Source: Polyangiaceae bacterium (GTDB taxonomy: Bacteria; Myxococcota_A; Polyangia; Polyangiales; Polyangiaceae). From it: DNA of 64,000 nucleotides. The position numbers and the translations under genes were made by a program. The notes beneath the pieces were generated by a model. That model made no database searches. It was not told where the DNA came from and saw only the letters and a list, made by a program, of their open reading frames with translations. Positions 54,338-61,802 of the stretch are shown piece by piece. The stretch's first letter is position 1. Each line of letters starts with the position of its first letter. Where the stretch lies: NCBI GenBank assembly GCA_016719945.1, contig JADJYE010000033.1:248001-312000 (forward strand), read 5' to 3'.

Positions 54338-55117
54338 TTAAGGGACCCACTCGAGCTCGTAGACCCCGGAGTTGGCGCGCAGGCCGTTGAACAGGTTGCG
54401 GCTCGGCTGATCGAGCGAGTCGTCGCGGAAGCGGTACAGCGGCGGGGAGTCGTCGACCTGCTCGAGCTCGTCGAACGAGACGTTGTCGAACCAGCCCGCC
54501 GGATCGACCCGCACCACGAGCGAGCCGCCTGCTTCGGGCCTGAGATCGATCTCGATGGGGGAGACGATGCGCTGCTTGCAGATCGGCCTCGCGCCAGGCT
54601 GGGCCGGATCGCTGGGCTCGAGCGCGCGATTTTCTCCGATGGTGATCGTCGCGTCGAACGGGAAGGTCTCGGCGCCGCGCGTCGCGACCCCCTCGACGCG
54701 AGCGATGACCGTCGGATCGACGTCGGCGTCGATGTCCCCGCCCGAGAGCCAGATCTCGGCGGTCTTCGCGCGCTCCGTCGTGCCGAACCCCCTGGCCGAG
54801 AGCGGCTGGAGGCCCGGGTCCAGGAGGTCGACGTCCGCGCCCCCCGCGATCTCGGCGACGTATTGGCCGGCGAGGTAGCAGCTCGTGTCGGAGGAGACCG
54901 ACGTGGGGACCGACTGGTTCAGGTACACCGCCCCGATGTGGAGCTTGGCTGTGGTGAGCGTGACCTCGTACCCCCGATCGGTCACGAAGGTGTAGGGCTC
55001 GCCCGCCGTGCGCCCCTCGGGGCCGGCCGCGTACGCATCGAACTCCAGGAGCTCACCACCGGTCGAGCCGCAGCCGGCGAGCGCGAGGACGAGTGAGGCG
55101 AGGAAGCTTCTTCTCAT
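54338..55117 (-). CDS. lipoprotein B, coupled to the TonB-dependent receptor
   Basis: A 259-residue lipoprotein: MRRSFLASLVLALAGC has the lipobox LAGC. The mature part is beta-rich, with YEVTLTTAKLHIGAVYLNQS, TVIARVEGVATRGAETFPFD and GGSLVVRVDPAGWFDNVSFD. The order of these strands parallels lipoprotein A (52116), so both look like one family. Its ATG overlaps the TonB-receptor stop by 4 nt (ATGA), hence co-translation. The likely role is as a surface or periplasmic partner of the receptor. No recognised domain. Confidence 0.8.
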   Translation of the reverse strand: MRRSFLASLVLALAGCGSTGGELLEFDAYAAGPEGRTAGEPYTFVTDRGYEVTLTTAKLHIGAVYLNQSVPTSVSSDTSCYLAGQYVAEIAGGADVDLLDPGLQPLSARGFGTTERAKTAEIWLSGGDIDADVDPTVIARVEGVATRGAETFPFDATITIGENRALEPSDPAQPGARPICKQRIVSPIEIDLRPEAGGSLVVRVDPAGWFDNVSFDELEQVDDSPPLYRFRDDSLDQPSRNLFNGLRANSGVYELEWVP

Positions 55118-57627
55118 CGGTCTCCTCCCAGCGTGCCCGAGATCGACCCGAAGACGCCGATCGGCTGCGAGGCGGCGAAGTGTCGCGCGGGCACCAGCGT
55201 GGCGGGGTTCGTCGCGTCGAAGTCGGACACGTAGTTGAACTCGGCCTGCTTCTGCTCGAGGTTGAGCAGGTTGGTCCCGGCGAGCTCCAGCTCCAGGAAG
55301 CGCCACGCCATGCTCACCGCGGCGTCGAGCCCGAAGATGACGTCGCTGCGCTGGCCGTACGGCAGCGCGCGCTCGCCGACGAAGCTCGCGCCGATGCCCA
55401 GCTTGCCGCTCACCGGCGAGCCGGCGATCGGGAAGAGATCGTGGAACAGCGCGCCGTCGTGGCGCACGACGACGTCGGGGACGTAAGGGACGAGCAGCCC
55501 CGTGTCGTCGAAGCGAGACTGCACCAGGGTGACGCTGGCGCTCAGGTCGAAGAAGTCGCCCGTCGAGCGGACCGAGCCTGCCCACCCGGCGCGCGTGGTG
55601 CCCTCGGCCAAGGTGGCGCGTCCCTCGGTCTCGCTGAAGATCTGATCCCGGTCCACGTGGGTGGCGAAGAACACCGACTGCACGCCCAGCGTGGCGAGCT
55701 CGAAGCTCTTGGCGTACGACACTCCGACCTCCCCCGCGTCGATCGCCGCGAACGGCGTGGCCACGCTCTGTGTGACGTAGCTCGGATCGACCGAGCGCAC
55801 GCCCTGCCCGTAGGCCGCGGAGAAGGAGAACCCCGCGAAGGGGCCCAGCAGCAGCGAGACCCGCGGCAGCGGCCGGATCGAGGCCGTCGTCGAGTGCTGG
55901 TTCGGCTCGCGGTGATCGCCGAAGCGCTGCTGCGACAGGCAGCTCGCGTCGCCGGGCGGATCGTCTTCGGAGGGACGAGAGACGTCCGTCACGGCGCAGT
56001 TGTCCTGCACGTCGTAGGCGAACAGATCGACCCGGACCCCCCCTCGCAACGTGAGCCATTTCGTGAAGCGCACGGCCGCGTCCGCGTACAGGCCGAGATC
56101 CGCCAGCTTCGAGTCGAGATCGGCCTCGGTGAGGTAGGGGTCGTCGGTGTCGGCCCCGACGCGCTGCTGCAGGGCCGAGACGAGATCGCCGCGTGCGAAC
56201 ATGCCAAGCTCGAGATCTTGCTTGAGACCAAGCACCTCGAAGCTGTGGCGCCCATACCCGCGCAGGCCGAAGGTGCCGGCGGTGGTCTGCAGATCGAGGA
56301 GATCGCCGCGCTGACCGTGCAGCTCCTGGCGAGGCAGCTGCTCGTCGAGCAAGGAGCCCGTGAAGTTCTCTCGGAGCGACAGCGAGCGGTAGACCCCGAA
56401 CGCCTGGAGGCCGTAGGTGGTCTCGCCCGTCTTGACCTCGAAGTCGGCGGAGAGGTGGAAGCGCGCTGCCGAGCCGCCCTGGTTCGCATCGGAGGTGCCG
56501 AAGAAGTCGACCTTCCCGGCGTCGACGTCGCTCTGGCGAAGCAGGCCGGCGCTCTCGTATTGGGTCGCGTAGCCGCCGGCCGAGATGCGGAAGCTGGCGT
56601 CGTTGCCGAGCCTGCCCTCGAACTGCCCCATCGCGCGGGCGCGCCAGGACTCGCGGTTTTCACCGAAGCCGTCGGAGCGGAAGATCTCTGCGCCGGCGAA
56701 CGTGCGGGGGCTCTGCCCGTCTGGCCCCCACAGCATGAGCAGGCGAGCGGTGTTGAAGGAGCCATAGGTGGCCTTTGCCGTGAGGCCGCGACGATCGAGG
56801 CCGAGCTCGTAGTCCGCGCTGCCTGCGACCGCGAAGTTCCCCTGTCGTGGATCGAACGGGCCCTCGAGGACGCGCAGGCGGGTGACGAGCTCGGGGATGA
56901 TGAAGTTGAGGTCGGCGTACCCGTTGCCGTGATAGTTGCCGGCGTCGTTCATCGGGACGCCGCCGACGGTGAACTCGATGTCTTGCCCCTCTCGGGCGTC
57001 GAAGCCCCGCAGGTAGACGCGATCGGCGTGGCCCTCCCCGCCGCCGTCCTTCAACAGGAACACGCTCGGCGCGAGCTTCAGCAGCTCGGCCGCGCTCTTC
57101 CTCGGCACGATGGCCAGGTTGCCGACGTCGATGCGGTAGTCCCCCGCGCCGCGCGTGGGCGGTGGGCGCTTGCCGACCACCTCGACGACCTCCGGCTCTG
57201 CGTGGGGCGGCGGCTCGAAGTGGAACGGCAGATGGAAGCGGCTCCGCACCGGCTTGCCCTTCTCGGTCGCTGGCTCGAAGGTGAACGCCTTGGCCGCCTC
57301 GATGGCCTCAGCGTCGAAGTCGGCGCCGCCCGAGGCGAGCACCTTCGCTCCGATCACCTTGCCGGTCTCGTCGATCGTCACCTCGATCTCGACGTCGAGC
57401 TCGGGCAGGGGATCGTGATGGTGGTGCTCGTCCGACAGGCGACCGGGCGGGTATTGGGGCTCGGCGCTGGTCTTGACCTTGGGCGGCGTCGCGCCGGCGG
57501 GCGGCGGCGCGTCCGTCGGATCGTTCGGGGGGTGAGGCTCGGCGGGCAGCGGCTGGGCCAAGGCGGACCGCGGCGCGAGCGCTGCGGCGAGCGCGACGCT
57601 CAGGCTGAGGGAGGACCAGCGGCGCAT
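55114..57627 (-). CDS. TonB-dependent receptor with N-terminal TonB_C-like domain and His cluster
   Basis: An 837-residue outer-membrane receptor. Signal peptide (SLSVALAAALAPRSALAQ), then a TonB C-terminal-like domain (about 55-140: LDVEIEVTIDETGKVIGAKV to AIEAAKAFTFEPATEKGKPV) with a His cluster SDEHHHHDPLP. The plug follows (NLAIVPRKSAAELLKLAPSV, VYLRGFDAREGQDIEFTVGG, GPFDPRQGNFAVAGSADYEL) and a beta-barrel with repeated strands to the end. The ATG at 57627 and a dyad 33 nt upstream suggest metal-type regulation. Ligand unknown; the His cluster favours a divalent metal, though this is inference. Confidence 0.88.
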   Translation of the reverse strand: MRRWSSLSLSVALAAALAPRSALAQPLPAEPHPPNDPTDAPPPAGATPPKVKTSAEPQYPPGRLSDEHHHHDPLPELDVEIEVTIDETGKVIGAKVLASGGADFDAEAIEAAKAFTFEPATEKGKPVRSRFHLPFHFEPPPHAEPEVVEVVGKRPPPTRGAGDYRIDVGNLAIVPRKSAAELLKLAPSVFLLKDGGGEGHADRVYLRGFDAREGQDIEFTVGGVPMNDAGNYHGNGYADLNFIIPELVTRLRVLEGPFDPRQGNFAVAGSADYELGLDRRGLTAKATYGSFNTARLLMLWGPDGQSPRTFAGAEIFRSDGFGENRESWRARAMGQFEGRLGNDASFRISAGGYATQYESAGLLRQSDVDAGKVDFFGTSDANQGGSAARFHLSADFEVKTGETTYGLQAFGVYRSLSLRENFTGSLLDEQLPRQELHGQRGDLLDLQTTAGTFGLRGYGRHSFEVLGLKQDLELGMFARGDLVSALQQRVGADTDDPYLTEADLDSKLADLGLYADAAVRFTKWLTLRGGVRVDLFAYDVQDNCAVTDVSRPSEDDPPGDASCLSQQRFGDHREPNQHSTTASIRPLPRVSLLLGPFAGFSFSAAYGQGVRSVDPSYVTQSVATPFAAIDAGEVGVSYAKSFELATLGVQSVFFATHVDRDQIFSETEGRATLAEGTTRAGWAGSVRSTGDFFDLSASVTLVQSRFDDTGLLVPYVPDVVVRHDGALFHDLFPIAGSPVSGKLGIGASFVGERALPYGQRSDVIFGLDAAVSMAWRFLELELAGTNLLNLEQKQAEFNYVSDFDATNPATLVPARHFAASQPIGVFGSISGTLGGDR

Positions 57628-57660
57628 CGGGGCGCTGGTTTAGGGCCGCTCCGCTCGTTA

Positions 57661-57675
57661 TGCAACACAATTGCG
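57661..57675. promoter_or_regulatory. second TGCAA-N5-TTGC dyad, upstream of the TonB receptor
   Basis: TGCAA CACAA TTGCG, the same architecture as the dyad at 52070-52084 (TGCAA CTTGG TTGCA) with one changed base. On the minus strand it ends 33 nt before the receptor ATG. Flanks also match in part (aTGCAAC, then cATtGA / cATCTGA). Candidate binding site for the same repressor. Confidence 0.55.
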
Positions 57676-57697
57676 ATTGAGACCAGATGGCGTTTCG

Positions 57698-58453
57698 TCA
57701 GCTCCAGAGAGGGAACTCGACGACCATCCACGTGAAGAGGGCGTGCGAGAGCAGCACCGGGGGCATGCGCTCCATACGCCAGCGCAGGTACGACCACGCG
57801 GCGCCGCAGCCGAGGGCAGCGAGCGGGATCAGCGGGTTCAGCCCGGCGAGGGGATCGCTCAGCAGGAATAGCGCGGGCGTATGCGCGGCGGCGTACGCGA
57901 CGGTCGACAGGACGTTCGCCCGCAGGGTGCCCAGGCGCTCCTCGAGCAGCGGCGTCACCAGCCCGCGCCACGAGAGCTCCTCCATGAGGCCGATGAGCGC
58001 GGCAGCGGCGGCGACCATGTGGCGGCTCTCCGCGAACGGATCGCCCATCAGGAGGTACACGCGCATGATCCACCCGTGCCGCTCGGAGCCCGGCGACGTC
58101 ACCAGCGCGTGGACCACGAACGTGAGACCGAACAGGAGGAACGCGACCAGCGCGCCGAACGTGAGGTCGCCTGCCCGGGGCTTGACGAGGTGCAGCTCGC
58201 CTCGCCGCTTGTAGCCCACGAGCGCGGCGATCGACCCGACGAGGTACACGGCGAACAGACCGACGAACAGGGCGTTCGCCCCCTGGCGCTCTGGGGCGAG
58301 GGCGATCTGAAGCACCGACGCAGTGGCCGCGCTCATCGCGAGCAGCGCCACCCACGGTGCCCACGCTGGCGCGCTCGGGCGAGCTCGCGAGCTGGGCGGC
58401 TCGCGCGGCGGCGGGCTCGGGCGATCGTCGGGCTGGGCGTCGGCCTCTGTCAC
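57698..58453 (-). CDS. CPBP-family intramembrane metalloprotease
   Basis: A 251-residue membrane protein with about seven hydrophobic segments after a Pro/Arg-rich cytosolic N-terminus. Motif 1 is LIGLMEELSWRGLVTPLL (EExxxR), motif 2 lies in LSTVAYAAAHTPALFLL, and motif 3 in PPVLLSHALFTWMVVEF with a conserved His. It is the second CPBP protease of the window. GTG start overlaps the coaBC stop by 4 nt (GTGA), so it is coupled to coaBC. Confidence 0.85.
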   Translation of the reverse strand: MTEADAQPDDRPSPPPREPPSSRARPSAPAWAPWVALLAMSAATASVLQIALAPERQGANALFVGLFAVYLVGSIAALVGYKRRGELHLVKPRAGDLTFGALVAFLLFGLTFVVHALVTSPGSERHGWIMRVYLLMGDPFAESRHMVAAAAALIGLMEELSWRGLVTPLLEERLGTLRANVLSTVAYAAAHTPALFLLSDPLAGLNPLIPLAALGCGAAWSYLRWRMERMPPVLLSHALFTWMVVEFPLWS

Positions 58454-59688
58454 GTCGGGCTCTCGAGCGCGGTGCGGACCCGATCGAGGACTCGGTCAGC
58501 GAGGGCAGGCTTCGACAGGACTCCGGTCGGCTCGGCGCTGTGGGAGTCGACGAAGAACGCGCGGTTGTCGTCGCGACCGAACGAGTCCGACGCCGAGTTC
58601 GCGACCACGAAGTCGACGCCCTTCGCGCGCAGCTTGCCGCGGGCCGAGCGGATCAGGGCCTCGTCGTCAGCGGTCTCGACCGCGAAGCCGACCAGCACCG
58701 GTCGCGCCGTCTTGCGGGCGGCGCCGATCTCGGCGAGCAGGTCGGGGTTCGGCACGAGCTCGAGCACCACCGAGGACTCGTCGCGCTTGAGCTTCGTCGC
58801 GCTGACGCTCTTCGGACGATAGTCCCCCACGGCCGCGGTCATCACCAGCGCGTCGGCGTGGGCGAGCTCGGGCCCGAGCGCCCCCCACAGCGCGGCCTTC
58901 ATCGCCAGCGCGCCGCGGACGTCGATGCGCTCGACGCCCGCTGGCGTCGGCAGCGCGACCGGGCCGCTGACGAGCGTGACCCGTGCGCCTCGGGCCGCGG
59001 CTCGCGCAGCGACCGCGAAGCCCATCTTGCCCGTCGAGCGGTTGCCGATGAAGCGAACCGGGTCGACGTCCTCGACCGAGGGCCCCGCCGACACGACGAC
59101 GTGTTTGCCGACGAGATCGCGGCGCGCAGCTCTCGCCGCCGCCCCCTCGCGCCGCGACGCGCGTGCGAGGATCTCGTGCGTGATCGCCTCGGGCTCGCTC
59201 ATCCGCCCGGGGCCCTCGTCGCCGGAGGCGACCTCGCCGAGGGCCGGACCGATCAGCTCCGCCCGCCCATCGCCGACGAGCAGCGCCACGTTGCGCTGGG
59301 TCGCGGGGTGCGTCCACATGCGGGGGTGCATGGCGGGAGCGAGCACCACCGGCGCGTCGGCGCACAAGCAGGTGGCGGTCGCGAGGTCGTCGGCGCGCCC
59401 TTGCGCGAGCCGGGCGATGAAATCCGCGGTGGCCGGCACGACCGCCACCACGTCGGCGATGCGGCCAAGCTCGACGTGCAGCTCTCCCGCGGCGCCCTCT
59501 CCGAACGGGTCGCAGCGCACCGGCTCACCGGTGAGGCCGCTCAGCGTGGCGCGCCCGACGAACTGCTCCGCCGAGCGGGTCATGATCGGGATGACGCGCA
59601 CGCCGGCCTTCTTGAGGAGCCGAGCGACGAGGGGGGCTTTGTACGCGGCGATGCTGCCTGTCACGACGAGCGCAACGGTGATCGTCAC
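58450..59688 (-). CDS. coaBC: phosphopantothenoylcysteine decarboxylase / synthase CoaBC
   Basis: Bifunctional enzyme of coenzyme A synthesis that joins 4'-phosphopantothenate to cysteine and decarboxylates it. The 412-residue protein has the FMN half (VALVVTGSIAAYKAPLVARL, VVPATADFIARLAQGRADDL) and the CTP-dependent half (VSAGPSVEDVDPVRFIGNRS, MTAAVGDYRPKSVSATKLKR). In the CoaC half the PxMNxxMW motif reads PAMHPRMW and the substrate-clamp Cys position reads VASGDEGPGRM with no Cys; a PAMH form occurs in some other bacteria as I recall. GTG start overlapping the upstream stop. Confidence 0.94.
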   Translation of the reverse strand: MTITVALVVTGSIAAYKAPLVARLLKKAGVRVIPIMTRSAEQFVGRATLSGLTGEPVRCDPFGEGAAGELHVELGRIADVVAVVPATADFIARLAQGRADDLATATCLCADAPVVLAPAMHPRMWTHPATQRNVALLVGDGRAELIGPALGEVASGDEGPGRMSEPEAITHEILARASRREGAAARAARRDLVGKHVVVSAGPSVEDVDPVRFIGNRSTGKMGFAVAARAAARGARVTLVSGPVALPTPAGVERIDVRGALAMKAALWGALGPELAHADALVMTAAVGDYRPKSVSATKLKRDESSVVLELVPNPDLLAEIGAARKTARPVLVGFAVETADDEALIRSARGKLRAKGVDFVVANSASDSFGRDDNRAFFVDSHSAEPTGVLSKPALADRVLDRVRTALESPT

Positions 59689-61418
59689 GTCTTCTGCTCC
59701 TTCTTCTTTTTCTTCTTCTCCACCTTGGCGGGATCTTTCGCCTTTTCCGGCTGCTTGTCGCCACCCTTTTTGGAGGTGACCTTCTTCTCCCCGTCCTTGG
59801 TCTCGCCGTCCTTCTTGGCGGTCTTGTTGGAGAGCTTGTCCTTGGCGGGCTCGTCGTCCTTCTTGCCGCCCTCATCGTCGTCGTCGAGCGGGGTCTTCTC
59901 CAGGCCGAGGGCCTTGATCCAACCCGCGACGCCGGTGCGGCCGGGCACGCGATGGTCGGTCATTCCGTTGTTCGGCAGCCCGGGGCCCTGGGTCATCACG
60001 CGGTACTCGTCCACGGTGTACTCGGGATGGGCGTCCTGTTTGAGCGCAGGCTCGCGCTCCGAGGGGCCGGTTCCGATCGCGACGATCTGGGTGGTCGGCG
60101 GGTACCGCTCGGTCCACTTCGTCCGCTCGCCGTAGGCGCCGTCGCGCACGAGCCGTGACGAGGTGGCCACGAAGCCGGGGACGCCTCGCTGCACGACCAC
60201 GCGCTCGCCTGACGGGAGCTTCTCGCTCTCGCGCTCGACCTCTTCGAACGCCACGATGTCGTCGATGCGCCGGAAGTAGCTGACCGTCAGCTTGCGCGAG
60301 GGCCCAAGGATCTCCGCGCGGACGACGCCCCCCGCGACCTTTTCGTGCAGCACCACCGGGAAGTCGAAGTTGTTGCGGAAGCGGTAGGTGATGTTCGGGT
60401 AGCTGACCGTCGCGTCGAGGCCGAGCGCGATGTACGAGCTCGGGCGAGAGTGCGGGTAGCGCTCCACGATCTCGAGCCCGGCGAAGAAGGCCGCCGAGTG
60501 CAGCGTGCCGGAGACCTGGCAGGTGCCGCCGCCGATGCCGTCCACCAGCTCACCCTGCGCGATCACGGTCGCGACCTTGTAGCCGTTCGCCTCGTCGCGA
60601 GGGCCCACGACCTCGTTGAAGTCGAAGATCTCGCCGGGCAAGAGCACCATTCCGTCGAGCTTGGACGCCGCGAGGCGCAGGTTGTACGTGCGATCGGCGT
60701 ATTTCTTCGCGGTGTTGTAGCGGGTCTCGAAGTACCCGAGCACGGTGTCGAAATCGATGCCGTCGAGCTGGGCGGAGACGCGCTTGGGGACGACCTCCTC
60801 GACGGCGGCGTCGACGCTGGTCTCTCCCCGCCGGAACGCGGCCTCGAGGCGCGCGAGGGTCGTGTAGACGTCGAGCCGGTAGCCGACCTTCTCGGGCTTC
60901 ACCTTGCGGGTCTCGAGATCGATGAACGCGTCTTGCGAGGGCGAGTCGACGCTGGCCTTGAGGTCGACGAGCTTGGCGAGCGCGCGCTCGCCATCGACGA
61001 CGATGGGGAGCGGCACGTCGATGGGCTCCGCGGCCCGTTGAGAGCGGGCGTGCGCTCGCCCGATGGGGCTGCCTTGCACGCGCGCCTCCTTCACGAACTC
61101 GGCGAGGCGCAGGCGATCGATCTCGAGGCCGAAGTCTGCGCGGCTGATGGCCAGCTCGCGGCCGTCTGGCATCCTCAGCTTCACCTCGCCGAGCGCGTAG
61201 CGCCGCACGAGGTTCAGGGACTCTCCGATGACGTCCCCCTCGGCCGGCACGGCGTGCCCGGCGACGCGCAGCGCGGGCACCGGGATGTCGGGCGCGGGCG
61301 GCCGCACGATGGGCACGGGCCGCAGCACGTAGGCCACGGCTCCGCCTCCCCCCGCGAGGAGGGCGAGGAGCGCTGCGACGAGCGCCACCGTTCGGCCCTG
61401 GACTGCCACGGCCCGCAT
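59685..61418 (-). CDS. VanW-family protein with peptidoglycan-binding-like domain
   Basis: A 577-residue protein with an N-terminal membrane anchor (VALVAALLALLAGGGGAVAYV), a YoaR-like/PG-binding-type region, and a VanW domain with LPGEIFDFNEVVGPRDEANG, GIGGGTCQVSGTLHSAAFFA and VERYPHSRPSSYIALGLDAT. The last 110 residues form a Lys-rich, low-complexity tail (ending EKKKKKKEQKT). VanW occurs in vancomycin-resistance loci and widely elsewhere, and its activity is unknown. Coupled to coaBC by an overlap. The ATG at 61418 gives MRAVAVQGR. Confidence 0.87.
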   Translation of the reverse strand: MRAVAVQGRTVALVAALLALLAGGGGAVAYVLRPVPIVRPPAPDIPVPALRVAGHAVPAEGDVIGESLNLVRRYALGEVKLRMPDGRELAISRADFGLEIDRLRLAEFVKEARVQGSPIGRAHARSQRAAEPIDVPLPIVVDGERALAKLVDLKASVDSPSQDAFIDLETRKVKPEKVGYRLDVYTTLARLEAAFRRGETSVDAAVEEVVPKRVSAQLDGIDFDTVLGYFETRYNTAKKYADRTYNLRLAASKLDGMVLLPGEIFDFNEVVGPRDEANGYKVATVIAQGELVDGIGGGTCQVSGTLHSAAFFAGLEIVERYPHSRPSSYIALGLDATVSYPNITYRFRNNFDFPVVLHEKVAGGVVRAEILGPSRKLTVSYFRRIDDIVAFEEVERESEKLPSGERVVVQRGVPGFVATSSRLVRDGAYGERTKWTERYPPTTQIVAIGTGPSEREPALKQDAHPEYTVDEYRVMTQGPGLPNNGMTDHRVPGRTGVAGWIKALGLEKTPLDDDDEGGKKDDEPAKDKLSNKTAKKDGETKDGEKKVTSKKGGDKQPEKAKDPAKVEKKKKKKEQKT

Positions 61419-61477
61419 CTTGGAAACGCCGCGAGTAGCGGTCAAGCAAGCGGGGCACGATCTCGCTCAGCCGGCCT

Positions 61478-61780
61478 TCAAAACCCCTCCACCTCGCCGC
61501 AGCGCGCGGTGCACTCGAGGTACTCCGTGGCGGCGTCGGGGCTCAGCCCGTTGAAGGCCTCACACGGCGCCTCGATGGCGCAGAACTCGAGGCACGCCCA
61601 CGCCTCAGCGTCGACCTCCGAGCACTCGGCGAGCTCGAGCTCGCACTCGAGCGCGAAGCCACACTCCTGCTGGTCCTCGCAGATAGTGTCGTAGGAGGCC
61701 TGGCAGTCGTTCTTGCAGCCGCTCGCGCCGAGGGCAAGCGACGTCCCCAGGAGCAGCAGTCCCACCGATCGAGCGATCAT
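61478..61780 (-). CDS. small Cys-rich lipoprotein
   Basis: A 100-residue lipoprotein: MIARSVGLLLLGTSLALGAS then GC, lipobox ASGC. The mature peptide is acidic and carries ten further Cys residues (KNDCQ, TICED, QECGF, LECELELAECS, WACLEFC, APCEA, LECTARC), probably disulfide-bonded outside the cytoplasm. Such small Cys-rich lipoproteins are common in myxobacteria and have no known role. Downstream of uvrC with a 22-nt gap. Confidence 0.8.
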   Translation of the reverse strand: MIARSVGLLLLGTSLALGASGCKNDCQASYDTICEDQQECGFALECELELAECSEVDAEAWACLEFCAIEAPCEAFNGLSPDAATEYLECTARCGEVEGF

Positions 61781-61802
61781 GGGAAACGAGCGTAGCCTGA
61801 TC

